From assembly GCA_949318235.1 (NCBI GenBank), contig OX439135.1, positions 26,659,325 through 26,723,324 on the forward strand: a DNA stretch of 64,000 bases, written 5' to 3'. Under the pieces are notes generated by a model. The model did no database searches and was not told the DNA's origin. It worked only from the letters and a program-made list of their open reading frames with translations. Both the position numbers and the translations under genes were made by a program. This document shows, piece after piece, positions 1-11,505 of this stretch; within the stretch, counting starts at the first letter, position 1; every line of letters begins with the position of its first letter. Source of the DNA: Ecdyonurus torrentis (taxonomy: Eukaryota; Arthropoda; Insecta; Ephemeroptera; Heptageniidae).

Positions 1-208
1 CATTCACAAAATGCCGCTGGCGGTCACTGACGTCACAGCTCGCCCGGTTTACTTTTGCGTGGACCAGGCGAGCTGTGACTTCAGTGACCGGCAGCGGCAT
101 TTTGTGAATGGAAAATAAATTACAAATCAATGACTCCGGCCAAATCAACGTTGATTTTCAGGTTTGCTAGGATATTACGCTACTTTTTTGTTCAAGGTGT
201 TCTACGCC
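1..208 (+). mobile_element. MITE family G, copy 1 (left end outside the window)
   Basis: Bases 1-110 form an almost perfect foldback: CATTCACAAAATGCC at the start pairs with GGCATTTTGTGAATG at about 95-110. A perfect TGACGTCA lies at 28-35. The right end reads GTTCTACGCC followed by TTAA at 209-212. The same right part recurs near 26870-26965, 54990-55105 and 56400-56442, so this is a dispersed family. The TTAA flank suggests a TTAA-specific (piggyBac-like) insertion habit. No coding capacity. Confidence 0.7.
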
Positions 209-212
209 TTTA

Positions 213-728
213 ATGCTGTGCAATTCATGCAATATAAACTGATCATTATTTTGTTATTTATATTTTTACAATGCAATCCTAATGCAATTATGTGAGATAA
301 AGTTATTTTGTGATTAATTTTTTATTTACGAGATAATCTTCTTATATTTTGTATCTATATGTGTTTATAAAATGTGGTTAGAATTTTAAATATGTTACCT
401 AATTTAGAGAAATTCCCTGTAAAGAATGAAATACAATCTTATAATATTATCTTCTATATTATTGTTGTGCAATTAATGCAATCATTTATGGTGATTTATT
501 ATATTTTGTTATTTTTTTTTACGAGAAAATCTTCTTAAGTTTTGTATACGTATATCTGTGGGTAAAGGGTGGTGAAAGAAATTAATTTAACGAATTATGG
601 TTTATTTTAATGCATGTTAAAAGACGTTAACATTATTATTAGCTAATAACAGAATGGTTCAAATTTTCTCTCTACCAGTCTCTATAATATATTTGAGACA
701 TTATATCAGCAAATTAGCATTTTAGTAA
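213..728. other. AT-rich background without genes
   Basis: No coding potential. ATCTTCTTA-type variants of the window-wide motif occur near 337 and 528. A reverse-orientation AGACGT, one of very few in the window, lies at about 622. Confidence 0.6.
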
Positions 729-1083
729 GGGGGTAGGGGACTGATTTCGGCCATTAGACGCAAACTTTTCTCGTCAAAAAAAATCTGAACTTTTGCATAA
801 AGATACCTCAGTTTGAGACAATTTCAAATATATAAAAATTTTGGGGGGGTCACCGTGCAAATTAATTTTATATGATTTTTTGAAATTTTAAACCCATAAG
901 GTCCAATGTTAATTTCAAAAAAAAAATAATAATAATAAAAAAAAAAAAAAAAAAAAATCGGGACGGTGAAACATCATGAAATTTTTTATCACGGCTAGGT
1001 GTGACCCTTAGCTACACAGTGACACTAAATTTAGACCCAAAACTCTTCTAGTTTTTTAGATATAAGGTCGGTACCCTATTCCT
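729..1083 (+). mobile_element. MITE family E, copy 1
   Basis: The left end GGGGGTAGGGGACTGA and the right end GGTCGGTACCCTATTCC are imperfect inverted repeats. TTAA follows at 1084-1087; the left target copy has decayed to GTAA. The interior matches E2 (9618-9951) closely, including TCACCGTGCAAATTAATTTT and GGCTAGGTGTGACCCTTAGC. A poly(A) run lies at about 928-957. Non-autonomous. Confidence 0.8.
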
Positions 1084-1315
1084 TTAATAACAAATTGATA
1101 CATGTAATACTTTGTGCAGTACTCTAATGTCATTAAAATATAATTTGCAAAAATTTGTTAAGCAGGAAAACTGTTAATTAGTTTTAAGATAACACTTGCT
1201 CTGAAATATAAACTATTTTAGTACGAAACTTCACGTCTTTTTTTACACTGAAATATCGTTGTACCATTACCAACAAATAATAATATGACGTATTTTAAAT
1301 AGACATCTTGCACAT
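1084..1315. other. AT-rich background without genes
   Basis: Unique-looking AT-rich sequence with one + strand ACGTCT near 1233. Nothing coding. Confidence 0.5.
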
Positions 1316-1552
1316 CCTTGCGCTTTGTCGCCATGTTTGTGCTGCCTAATTAGGCAATGTCCAGCATAGGGAAAACATCATTTCTCCTAATTTTTCACAT
1401 AAAAAGAGTTTATTTCAACTGAACGAATTTTTCCCATATTCTTCAAACTTGTAAAAAGCTTAAAATAAGGCTTTGATTGAGGTTTGAAGCTTCTTTTACT
1501 ATTAAAAATATAAAAATGAAGTTTTCCCTATGCTGCATGGCCTATGTATGTT
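1316..1552 (-). mobile_element. Dispersed repeat family I, copy 1 (reverse orientation)
   Basis: Matches, in reverse, the repeats at 7010-7285, 10755-11045 and 54293-54585. Hallmarks are GCGCTTTGTCGCCATGTTTG and CCAGCATAGGGAAAAC near one end, and TTTTCCCTATGCTG near the other. The two halves are inverted relative to each other, so it is a foldback-type non-autonomous element. Terminal bases and target duplication are not clear. Confidence 0.65.
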
Positions 1553-1604
1553 ACGATCTGAAGTTTGTGTTGGGGGAGAAATATTACGGAAGAAAGCAGA
1601 TTTA

Positions 1605-1660
1605 TAATTTATCATGTCATTAACTACAGGTCGTAATTTTACGTCTAATCTCTACGTCTA
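1605..1660 (+). repeat. Motif-array unit adjoining the LINE 3' end
   Basis: Contains ATAATTTATCATG, then TAACTACAGGTCGTAATTT and two ACGTCT hexamers. The same unit reappears on the other side of the LINE at 3310-3440 and is tandemly repeated at 5641-6115. The LINE therefore landed inside this array. Confidence 0.75.
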
Positions 1661-1851
1661 TTATAATTATTATTATTTTTTTTTTTTATTATTTCAAACA
1701 CACAAATATACAAAGTCCAACCAAGGCATAGCCTTATCGGTTGGTTCATTTATTGTTACACAATCATGTCTTATTATATTATATTACTACATATACATAT
1801 TTTTTATTATATATATTTCAAAAGCAAATAAAGTACGTATTTACACAAAAA

Positions 1852-1890
<39 letters not shown>

Positions 1891-3297
1891 CATTTAAGAG
1901 AAGTATTTTTATAATACAAGAAGCAAAAATTAATCATCATTAATCAATACAAACAGCAAAAAATTGTTCAACATTTTATAAATTATCAAGAAAGAATTTT
2001 TTCATATTAAATTTCGTTTCATTTTTATTTGCAAAACTTTTTAATTCTGATGGAATTTGATTCCATAATTTAGGAAGTAAAAATTTTTTTGTCCTTTCAG
2101 TGAATCTATTTACAATTTTTGGTACAAATAAAGGATTGGTCACTGCTGTTCTGGTACTATAAATATGAGTTCTCGGTATACCATGAGAATTTTCAAAATA
2201 ATTTTCACAAATAAAAGAACATTTAAACATTTCTTCTATTGGCAATATCTTAAAGTACTTAAAATATTCAAGATCACTTTTTAGCTTATTTCCTTTTTTT
2301 AAAATTTTTAATATTCTTATTTGCATTTTTTTCAATTCCCATAATTTACCTGATTTAGTACAACCATAAGATAATAAACCGTATAATATATGTGGATGTA
2401 CAAAAGAAAAATATAATTGTCTCATCGTCTGTTCATTCACATATGATCTTACTGTTTTTAATTTAAAAATTGCAGATCTCAATTTATTTAACAGTTGCAT
2501 AATATGCAAATCCCAATCAAATGTTTGATCAATAATAGCTCCTAAGTAATTATAATTATTTACTTGTTCTACAAACTCACAATTACAATTTAAAGTAAAA
2601 TTATGTAAACACTTATTAGTATGAGCTCTTAATTGAATATTTTGCATAGTATATGTATACTTATTAAAAATGTGCATAACTTTTGTTTTTTTCCTATTAA
2701 TTAATATTTTCCTATCATGCGACCATTCCAAAACTGAATCAAAATCATTTTGTAACATTTTATTTGCAACTTCAAAGTTACTATGAGCCGCTATCATAAG
2801 TAAATCATCGGCAAACATTTTTGCTTTACAATATTTTAGTAAATTAAAAATTTTGTTAACATAAATTATAAAGAATTTAGCACTTAAGACCCCTCCTTGT
2901 ATTATACCGCATTTTATTATTTTAATTTCACTTACAATATTTTTAATTTTGACAGCAACTTGTCTATTTTTTATAATATTCGCAATTAACATTAATGTTG
3001 GTCCTCGTATTCCAATTTCTTCTAAATCTTTTAACAATAAGTCATGGTCTATAGTGTCAAATGCTTTGGAATAATCAACAAATAAACAAAGAACATGATG
3101 CCCTTTTTCTAATTCTTCATTTATAAAATTGGAAACATCATATAGACATTTTGCTGTACCCTTTTTTTTTTGATAGGCATATTGATTTTTATTTATAATA
3201 TTGAATTCTTCTAAATAATCAGACAATAATAATTCAATATGTTTTTGTATAAATTTATCAACAAAAGCAGATACATATATATAGATATATATAGATA
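1661..3297 (-). mobile_element. 5'-truncated CR1/Jockey-like LINE
   Basis: The minus strand holds the reverse transcriptase frame (1976 to about 3297), then an AT-rich 3' UTR. The 3' end has a hairpin (stem CCAACC/GGTTGG at 1717-1744) and an (AAT)n-type tail at about 1661-1690. A long poly(T) run at about 1853-1890 lies inside the UTR. The endonuclease and upstream domains are missing and the frame closes in a TATATAGATA repeat at about 3290, as expected for incomplete reverse transcription. Clade assignment is by motif style only. Confidence 0.8.
1976..3226 (-). CDS. Non-LTR retrotransposon reverse transcriptase (partial)
   Basis: The product would copy element RNA onto nicked chromosomal DNA. 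Counting from the listed start, the RT core is plain: FVDYSKAFDTIDHDLL at residues 49-64 holds the first catalytic aspartate (D51), QGGVLSAKFFIIYVN (110-124) is the family's QGS-box, and FADD (138-141) holds the catalytic aspartate pair. Thumb-like and C-terminal parts follow to residue 416. The listed start is a TTG. The frame stays open upstream to about 3297, adding roughly 20 residues, so no true start survives. Full-length relatives also have an AP endonuclease and often an ORF1, both absent here. The frame has no internal stop, which suggests a fairly young insertion. QGG instead of QGS and AK instead of the usual PL are deviations; activity is unlikely because the copy is truncated. Confidence 0.85.
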   Translation of the reverse strand: MSDYLEEFNIINKNQYAYQKKKGTAKCLYDVSNFINEELEKGHHVLCLFVDYSKAFDTIDHDLLLKDLEEIGIRGPTLMLIANIIKNRQVAVKIKNIVSEIKIIKCGIIQGGVLSAKFFIIYVNKIFNLLKYCKAKMFADDLLMIAAHSNFEVANKMLQNDFDSVLEWSHDRKILINRKKTKVMHIFNKYTYTMQNIQLRAHTNKCLHNFTLNCNCEFVEQVNNYNYLGAIIDQTFDWDLHIMQLLNKLRSAIFKLKTVRSYVNEQTMRQLYFSFVHPHILYGLLSYGCTKSGKLWELKKMQIRILKILKKGNKLKSDLEYFKYFKILPIEEMFKCSFICENYFENSHGIPRTHIYSTRTAVTNPLFVPKIVNRFTERTKKFLLPKLWNQIPSELKSFANKNETKFNMKKFFLDNL

Positions 3298-3309
3298 TCT
3301 ATATAAGAT

Positions 3310-3974
3310 AGATATAATTTATCATATCATTAACTACAGGTCGTATTTTTACGTCTGTATAATCTCTACGTATATTTTAATTATAATTTACAATGTAATT
3401 AACTCCAGGTCGTAATTTTACGTCTTATCTTTACGTCATTTTTAATATATTATTCAACTTTGTGTTTCATTCTGTTTACATTTTATTGATTCATTGATAA
3501 ATACAGATTTATGAAGGGGATTCTCTACTTACGATATTTAACTAAAATTTATTTTTATTATCTTTGAATTTGAATTTTACGTTTGAGATTTCAATGAAAA
3601 TTGAAAATTTTAACATATTTTCTATCTTGGTAATAATACGACAATTTCTACGCAAAACTTCTCTAAATTAATAATTAAAAAACGTCTATAATATATTTGC
3701 AATATCTTACTTATTTTACGTATTATAATATGTTTCATAAAAAATACAGATTTGTATGTGAATTATTTCTCTAAAAAACGTCTTAACTATATTTTTAATT
3801 TACGTATATTCTAAATGTTCTAAAAAAGTCAAATGATTTTAGTTTTAATTATGTTTGTAGATTAAGATTTACTTAAAACAATAACTGTATTAGGTTGAAA
3901 TAAGTTTATAAAATATTCATAAGACAATCATCTTATAACAAAACTTCTAATTTTTATAACGTATATTACAATAT
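3310..3974 (+). repeat. Motif array, units and diverged flank
   Basis: Begins with two units like those at 5641-6115 (3310-3440). It continues as AT-rich sequence with ACTTCT near 3655 and 3943 and ACGTCT near 3349, 3418, 3682 and 3776. ACGTAT follows downstream of several of these. Confidence 0.6.
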
Positions 3975-3982
3975 ATAAAACT

Positions 3983-4430
3983 CAGGGTTCGGCCGGGTTT
4001 TTAAACCTGGATTTTTGCCGGGCGGCTTTTTATAAAAAAAACGGGTAATAATATTTAAAAAAAAAAAAAAACGTTTTTTTTTTTTAAAACAAACGTTTTT
4101 TTTTTTTTTTTTTTAAAGCAACAGAAAAAAAAGAAGCCAAAATACTATATTATTAACAGTCGAAATGCTTAATTTACTTGTATTACTAATTAAATTACTA
4201 TGAATAAATAAACCTCTTTAAAATTGATATTTGATGTTTTTTTTGTTTTTGTTTTTTCAAATGACTAAAAAATATGCGAGTTAATTATTTTATTATTTTT
4301 ATGTTATTATTGTAAAAAATAGGAAAAAAATTAAAAAACGGTTATTTTTTAAAAAAAACGGGCTAAAAAAAACGGTTGTACCTGCCGGCCGGTTTTATTT
4401 AAAAAAAAAACGGGTTTAATCCGAACCCTG
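3983..4430. mobile_element. hAT-type non-autonomous element
   Basis: Ends are CAGGGTTCGGCCGGGTTT and, at the right, ATCCGAACCCTG. It is flanked by a perfect 8-bp target duplication ATAAAACT (3975-3982 and 4431-4438). An 8-bp duplication with CAG...CTG ends is diagnostic of the hAT superfamily. The interior is A/T homopolymer with repeated AACGGG/CCCGTT-type segments and no transposase. Confidence 0.92.
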
Positions 4431-4438
4431 ATAAAACT

Positions 4439-5640
4439 AAACTCATAATATACATTTTGTTAAGCCTGTGTTCTTATATAGGAACAATATTGTGGAAAAC
4501 TTTCTCCATTCCATATGTTACTTACAGTAAGTATTTTCTAAAATTACTTCTATACAAATAATCTATAGTATCAATTTAACAGTTACAATTATCTGTACTT
4601 AAAAAACCTTAAAACAACTTAAATTAGCTATATTTAATAACTTGCTAAAATGCATTATTTTAGCTACTCATAATAACTTAAAAGTGTACATACAAAATTT
4701 ATGCGTAAATTACTAAACTATAAAACTTCTAACTATGTCTCTTATTTTACGTATATTCTATAAGGTTTTGAAAATGTGAAAAGATTTTAGTTTTAATTAT
4801 TTTTGTAGATTAAGCTTTACTTAAAATAATCTTTGTACTAGATTGAAATTAGTTAATAAAATATTCATAAGACAATCATCTTATAACAAAACGTCTGATT
4901 TTTATAACGTATATTACAAAACTAAACGCATAATGTACAATTTTTATTTTCATTCTATGTTCTTGTAAGAACAAATTATTATGTGGATAACCAAATATTT
5001 TTTAAGTACATTATGTATTTTCTACAATTACTTCTTTGCAAATAACCTACTATCAATTTTACAGTAAAAACTGTGGGACAAAAATTGATTTAAATTATAT
5101 TGAGTGTTTGTTAGATGTTTTTATAAATATTGGTGTAAGTCTGGAGGAAATTTTAATTGTGAAACAATTTTTTTATTATATTATATTTGATTTTTTATTT
5201 TTTAATTTGCTTGCAAATTTGCTAAAGTTGTAGCTTTCAAAAACTAAGCTATGCCACATTTCCACTATTTCGTGGTCAAATATCATAATTTCTGTACTTG
5301 CAGATTTTTATGAGAAAACACTGAATATGTTTGTGGCACAACTTAAAACTAGGCTACTGTTATGTGTTTAAAATATTAAACTTTAAGTTTCTCATACGAA
5401 CATCTTATCGCCAATGAAATATTAGGTTTAAATAACTTATAATAAATCTAAAACATGTAAAAGTGAAATTCTATTTGCGCTTAGTCACTACTAATTTGTG
5501 TTTTACTCATTATCTTCTATTATATTATATGTATAACGGCTTAAAAATTCATATTTTATTTTCCATGAAACACGTTTTAATGACTCAATGACCTAATTGC
5601 AAAGAAATAATTTATAGGCAACAATTTACGAATCACGTCT
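4439..5640 (+). other. AT-rich background with dense motif
   Basis: No gene. ACKTCT occurs near 4543, 4724, 4889, 5028 and 5635. Segments 3840-3970 and 4795-4930 are diverged duplicates of each other (ATTCATAAGACAATCATCTT in both). Short frames here are not supported. Confidence 0.6.
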
Positions 5641-6115
5641 GTAAATATTACAGAAGGATCAGAATTATAATTTATCATGTACTTAACTCCAGGTCGTAAT
5701 TTTACGTCCATACAATCTACGTCTATTTTAACTATAATTTATCATGTAATTAACTCCAGGTCGTAATTATACGTCTACTCTCTACGTCTATTTTAATTTA
5801 TCATGTAATTAACTCCAAGTCGTAATTTTACGTCCATATAATCTACGTCTATTTTAATTATAAATCATCATGTTATTATCTCCAGGCCGTAATTTTACGT
5901 CCATATAATCACCATCTATTTTAACTATAATTTATCATGTAATTAATTCCAGGTCGTAATTTTACGTCAATCTCTACGTCTATTATAATTATAATTTATC
6001 ATGTCATTTACTCCAGGCCGTAATTTTACGTCCAAATAATCTACGTCTAATATAATTTTAATGTACCATGTAATTAACTCCAGGTCGTAATTTTACGTCT
6101 TATCTTTACGTAATT
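5641..6115 (+). repeat. Tandem array of about 70-bp units
   Basis: About seven units, each of the form ATAATTTATCATG, TAACTCCAGGTCGTAATTTT, ACGTCC or ACGTCT, then a second CTACGTCTATTTTAA. Units vary from about 50 to 75 bp and differ by substitutions. The second ACGTCT is the best-kept part (5715, 5782, 5844, 5975, 6042, 6095). All copies point the same way. Confidence 0.85.
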
Positions 6116-6547
6116 TTGAATATATTATTCAACTTTGTGTTGGATTATGTTTATATTTTATTGATAATTACAGATTTATGAAGAGAATTCTCTATACTTA
6201 CGATATTTAACTAAAATTTATTTTAATTTTCTTAAAACTGAATTTTATGTCATAATGTCAGTGAAAATTGAAATCACAAACAAGGATAAAATTGCATGTT
6301 GTTTGGTAATGATACCAACATTTCTACACAAAACTTCTGTAGAATATTAATTAGAAAACGCCTAGTAATTATTCTAATTGTCTTATTTTACACATTATCG
6401 TATGTTTTATGACAGCTAACAACATTAAGTGTAAATTATATTGATCTGAAACACGTCTAACTGTATCTCTTTATTTTACGTATATTGTAGATAATATCTT
6501 CTAAAAATGTCAAATAATTTTAGTTTTAATTATTTTTGTACATTAAG
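6116..6547 (+). other. AT-rich background after the 70-bp array
   Basis: Resembles 3430-3860: both run from the array into ACAGATTTATGAAG, then AATTTTAG-type stretches. The 70-bp array and its flank were thus duplicated as a larger block. Motifs lie near 6330 and 6452, and ACGTAT near 6478. Confidence 0.5.
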
Positions 6548-7009
6548 TTTTACTTAAAGGCTTTGTGAAATATTTTATGTTAATAATTCTTTGTTCAAAT
6601 AGAACAATATTTCTTTCATTATTTTGTCGGTGTTTACAACAGATTAGTGTGATAACACTTATCATATCTACAAGTACTTCTTATCTAGCCAGGTATACGT
6701 GTATACATTATCACAGATTAGAGCTACAACATTATGTTCTAATTAGCTACACTTAACGAAACTTCTTCTTACATAAAACATAACTTGTTAGTGCAGAAAC
6801 AAGAATATATAATTGACATTTCATCTAACAGCAAAATACCAAATAATAAGAATGTATAAAATTGAATTTTCTAACTGTTTTTTTGAAAATTTATTTTGTA
6901 AAATCTTATGTATAATTCAATTGCCTCATATAAATTGTATGTATAATTTTCTAATAATACGTCTTAGATAGGATAATTATTATAACTAAATAAAATCGTA
7001 TATATAAAC

Positions 7010-7285
7010 CAGTTGCACTCATATTTAAGAGCCTCCATATTGTTGGTCAGGATAACATAGGCCAGCATAGGAAAAACATTTTTCTTATATTTTTAAATAG
7101 TAAACTAAGCTTCAAAACTCATTCCAAGCCTTATTTGTAGCTCCTAATAAGTTACAAGAATATGAGAAAAATGATTTCAAATAAAAATAAAATTTTAATT
7201 TTGTGACAAATAAGGTAAAATGATGTTTCCCCTATGCTGGAACGCATTAAGCACCACAAACATGGCGACACAGCGTAAAAATGCG
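7010..7285 (+). mobile_element. Dispersed repeat family I, copy 2
   Basis: Contains GCCATATTGTTGGTCAGGAT, GGCCAGCATAGGAAAAAC, then AGCTCCTAATAAGTTACAAG, and ends with TCCCCTATGCTGGAACGCAT and CATGGCGACA. It is paired with copy 3 through the large duplication. Confidence 0.7.
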
Positions 7286-7641
7286 CAACTGGTTTATATA
7301 AATATAGATATTATATTCAAAATATGTTTAACATATTAATTATTTTGTGCAATGAATTTACTTTTTTAACCATGGATTACCATAAACGAAGATGGTATAT
7401 CGTGATTATTTTTTTCTTAATTTTCTACCACTTTTTCAAATATGTTCGAATATAATATAGAAATATAAAATATCAATTTTACTATAACATTTAGTTTAAA
7501 CATAATATTGATTTAACTTAGCAATTATCAAGGTCTATATCGATCAATATAACAAGTAAATATTGATTTTTAATTGTCAATTAAGTGTCTCTACGTCTCT
7601 ACTAAATATCGACTACTATTACGTCTATTAATATGAGTAAA

Positions 7642-7760
7642 TATAGGGTGTATGCGCATGACGTCATATTTAATGCACTTGGACGCCATACTGTAGTAAC
7701 ATTGCTCAGCATTGGGAAAAGTTAGCTATTTTTTAGTGGAAATCAGTTAATTATTAGGTT
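7642..7760 (+). mobile_element. MITE family B, degenerate left half
   Basis: Starts with TATAGGGTGTATGCGCATG and a TGACGTCA at 7659-7666, followed by CATTGCTCAGCATTGGG. The right terminal repeat is not found. The same truncated form appears at about 11386-11505, so the truncation predates the duplication. Confidence 0.7.
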
Positions 7761-8330
7761 ATTTTATATTAATTAGATTGCTTATATGTTTTAAATATTA
7801 ATTATATTAAAGATGAACAAAAAAAATTCATACACAATTATGTTAATTATTTCTCTTATTTTCTTCTACGACTTGTTGAAATATGTACGTATATTAAATA
7901 TAAGTTAAAGTATCGATTGAAATAACAATGATTTCACCCCGATGTTTGTTTTAGATCATACAGTATAACAAATTTGTAATTTTAATTTGGACCAGAAAAA
8001 GTCAGTGTTCTCTAGCCGTATCTATTTTTCAACAACCGGCTCTAGAAGCTGTTAATTGTCTTGTTTTATGAAAATAATTTTTTTTTTAAGATTTACACTT
8101 ATTATTAAAATTTATATTTTAAATTATTAAACTTATCAACTAAAATAACACACTACGAAATGATCTTCTAAATCTTACTTATTGTTAGTACCTAGATTGT
8201 ATTAACATGATAAGTAGCTACTGTGGAATTGCATAATCTATATGCTATATTATCTATGCTATGTATGAATATACTATGTGTACTTCTTTGCTAAATATCT
8301 ATTAGTTTCATGTATTTGATAATAATAATT

Positions 8331-9525
8331 ATATAAGTTACTAATGTATAGTTTTTGTTGTAAAAAAACAACAACGTAAAAACGTCTTCTTGTATAATTA
8401 CTTTTACTTACAATTTAATTTAGCAACATCAAAGAAACTGTTTCAAATTTTGTCTGACTTTGTCTGGAATCCACTTTTTTTTTTACGAATAAAATATATT
8501 TAAACAAATAAAATTGTAGTATCTCAATGGTTGGGTACTATCTCGATTTTTAATTTACGTCTTTTCTCTAATAATCTTACATGTAACGAACGATTGTTGT
8601 TTTAAATGTTTTACATAGTCATGTACATGCAGATATCAATGCAACAATGCATTTATTATCACTATTTAGCAATTACTATTTCATATTTACATTTAAAATT
8701 TCTAATTAAAATGCTTCTATATTATTGTTATAAATATTTTAGCAATAATATATAATTGACGTGCTACTTCTTTTGTTTTAACATGAATCAATATTTCATA
8801 ATGCATATTCTTGTAGGAATATTGCCGTGGCACTTTGGGGGATAAATTGTAAAATATGAAAAGTTACGTATCTTCTGAATTTACGTTTTTTTTTTTTTTT
8901 TTTTTTTTTGTTTTTTTTTTTTTTTTTTTTTTTATTATTATTATTTTTTTTTTTTTTTATGTAGAAATAATTGTTACAAAAAATTGAAACAGCATTTCAT
9001 TGAAGAGTCTTGAAAAACTGGTTGTTACTTTTCTACGATTTGAACGTCTTATTGTATGATAGTTTTTAGTCTGTGTTAAAAATAAAGTAAAATTTTCACT
9101 AACATGAAAATAATTCTAATTTCTCTTTATTGAGCTAAGAAAATTGATCATTATTTGTCTACTAACTTCACGTCTGAGAATGTTTTGTCTGTAGTGTCGA
9201 AATGAAGCAAACTTTCGACTTAATTGAAAATACCAGGTAATTATGAACTGCTGTAGATTTAAGAAGTTGTCTCTATCTACGAAATGCTCTAGAAATATGT
9301 TGCATGGATTTGCATAAATAAATAAATACCCGTTTTTATTCAAAAAATCAATAAACATAAAAGAAATACAAATTTTTGCATGGATTTGCACGCAAACTTA
9401 TACACTTCTTATCACGTCTTTTACCATTGTATACATTATGTTGCTAATAAATTAAAAAATTTCTGTTAAATATTTATCTTATTTTCTTATTTGACATATT
9501 CTAATATGTATAATTTTAAAAGTCA
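8331..9525. other. Segment present only in duplication copy 1
   Basis: AT-rich, no gene. Holds poly(T)/poly(TTA) runs at about 8885-8959 and ACKTCT near 8379, 8554, 8766, 9044, 9169, 9404 and 9414. The part at 9040-9320 is a third, diverged relative of 10081-10290 and 12345-12530. Confidence 0.6.
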
Positions 9526-9617
9526 TTTTCATATTTGTAACACATTTCTAATAAAACGTCTAGAATTTTATGTATCATCTTATAGGAATATTTCCGTGAC
9601 AGTTTGCGGCAAATTAA

Positions 9618-9951
9618 GGGAGTAGGGGACCGACGTCGGCCATTAGACTCACACTTTTATCGGCAAAAAAATCTGAAATTTTGCACAATGATACTTCTGC
9701 TTAAGACAATTTCAAATATATAAAATTTTTGGGGGGTCACCGTGCAAATTAATTTTATATGATTTTTTGAAATTTTTAGCCCATAAGGAATAATGTTAAT
9801 TTCAATAATTTTTTTCTTTTTTTTTTTTGGACGGTGACACATCTTGAAATTTTTATCACGGCTAGGTGTGACCCTTAGCTACACAATGACACCAAATTTA
9901 GACCCAAAACACGAGCTAGTTTTTGAGATATAAGGTCGGTCCCCTACTGCC
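9618..9951 (+). mobile_element. MITE family E, copy 2, with clean TTAA duplication
   Basis: The left end GGGAGTAGGGGACCGACG and the right end GGTCGGTCCCCTACTGCC are inverted repeats. TTAA flanks both sides (9614-9617, 9952-9955). The duplicated segment at about 12208-12215 reads CAAATTAATAG with a single TTAA and no element, which gives a natural empty site. This shows a TTAA target duplication directly. Confidence 0.93.
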
Positions 9952-10096
9952 TTAAGTAATACTAAATATGTTACGTTGCGTATCTTCTCAATTTACGTCT
10001 TTTTACAAAGAATATGAACATGATATGATATTGGTTATAACTTGAGTAGTTGTCATGTAAAACTGCGCATGGTTTTTCTACTTATTGAACGTCGTA

Positions 10097-10129
<33 letters not shown>

Positions 10130-10754
10130 ATATATTCAAAATAGAGAAAACATTTGACTAAAATGAAACTCTGAGCTATGAGCTAATCTGATCTTTAGAT
10201 TAAGGACACTGTCTTTGTGTATGAAATGCTACTCGAATATAATATGTTACTGTTAATTGGTTTATTTCTTGGGCTGTGAGTGAGCATAAATAAGAAGCAT
10301 TATTTGAATATTATTATTTAAAATATTTTATATTAATAATTCTTTCTTCAAATAGAACAAAATATCTTTCATTCTTATGTGAGTGATTACAACAGATTAT
10401 TGTGATAACACTTATCATATCTAGCCATTATCTTATCTAGCCAGGTATACGTGTATACATTATCACAGATTACAGCTAGAAAATTATGTTCTAATTAGCT
10501 ACAATTAACGAAACTTCTTCTTAAATAAAACATAACTTGTCAGTGCAGAAACAAGAATATATAATTGACATTTCATCTAACAACAAAATACCAAATATTA
10601 ATAATGTATAAAATTGAATTTTCTAACTGTTTTTTGAAAATTTAATTTTTAAAATCTTATGTATAATTCTATTGGATGATAAATTGTTTGAATAATTTTC
10701 TAATAATACGTCTTAGATAGGATAATTATTATAATGAAATAAAATCATCTATAT

Positions 10755-11045
10755 AAACCAGTTGCACTCATATTTAAGAGCCGCCATATTGTTGGTGAGG
10801 AATACATAGGCCAGCATAGGAAAAACATTTTTCTTATATTTTTTAATAGTAAACTAAGCTTCAAAACTAAATCCAAGCCTTATTTGTAGCTCCTAATAAG
10901 CTACAAAAATATGAGAAAAATGCCTCAATAAAAAAATGAACTTTTATTTTTGCTATGAATGAGTTAAAATGATGTTTCCCCTATGCTGGACAATGCATTA
11001 AGCACCACAAACATGGCTACAAAGCGCAAAGATGCGTAACTGGTT
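10755..11045 (+). mobile_element. Dispersed repeat family I, copy 3
   Basis: Paralogue of copy 2 in the large duplication; same landmarks GGCCAGCATAGGAAAAAC and TTTCCCCTATGCTGGACAAT. Confidence 0.7.
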
Positions 11046-11385
11046 TATATAAAAATATTATATTCAAAATATGTTTTACATATTAATTACTTTGTAAAAT
11101 GAATTTACTTTTGTAACCATGGATTACCATAATCGAAGATGGTATCGTGATTATATTTCTCTTAATCTTCTACCATTTTTTCAAATATGTTCGATTATAA
11201 TATAGAAATATAAAATATCAATTTTACTATAACATTTAGTTTCAACATAATATTGATTTAACTTAACAATTATCAAGGTCTGTATCGATCTATATGACAA
11301 GTAAATATTGATTTTTAATTGTCAATTTACTGTCTATACATCTCTACTAAATATCGACTACTATTACGTCTATTAATATGAGTAA

Positions 11386-11505
11386 ATATAAGGGTGTATG
11401 CGCATGACGTCATATTTAATGCACTTGGACGCCATACTGTAGTAACATTGCTCAGCATTGGACAAATTTAATTGTTGGCTATTTTCTAGTGGAAATCAGT
11501 TAATT
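11386..11505 (+). mobile_element. MITE family B, degenerate left half (paralogue)
   Basis: GGGTGTATGCGCATGACGTC at 11392 onward, then GCCATACTGTAGTAACATTG. Lacks the right end, exactly like the copy at 7642. Confidence 0.7.

Larger units (their letters stand above)
6548..10297 (+). repeat. Large direct duplication, copy 1
   Basis: Aligns with 10298-12530. Shared landmarks in the same order are CAAATAGAACAA, ATCATATCTA, an I element, a degenerate B element, GATCTTCTAAATCTTACTTA, AACGTCTAGAATTTTATGTA and GAGCTATGAGCTAATCT. Copy 1 has about 1.2 kb (8330-9520) and an E element (9618-9951) that copy 2 lacks. It is non-coding and carries many + strand ACKTCT motifs. Confidence 0.85.

Noticed and set aside
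1614..1943. 109-codon + frame
   Set aside because: It is antisense to the LINE 3' region and mostly encoded by poly(T).
5641..6115. CRISPR-like array
   Set aside because: Units are about 70 bp and diverged throughout, without constant repeats and unique spacers; the setting is eukaryotic.
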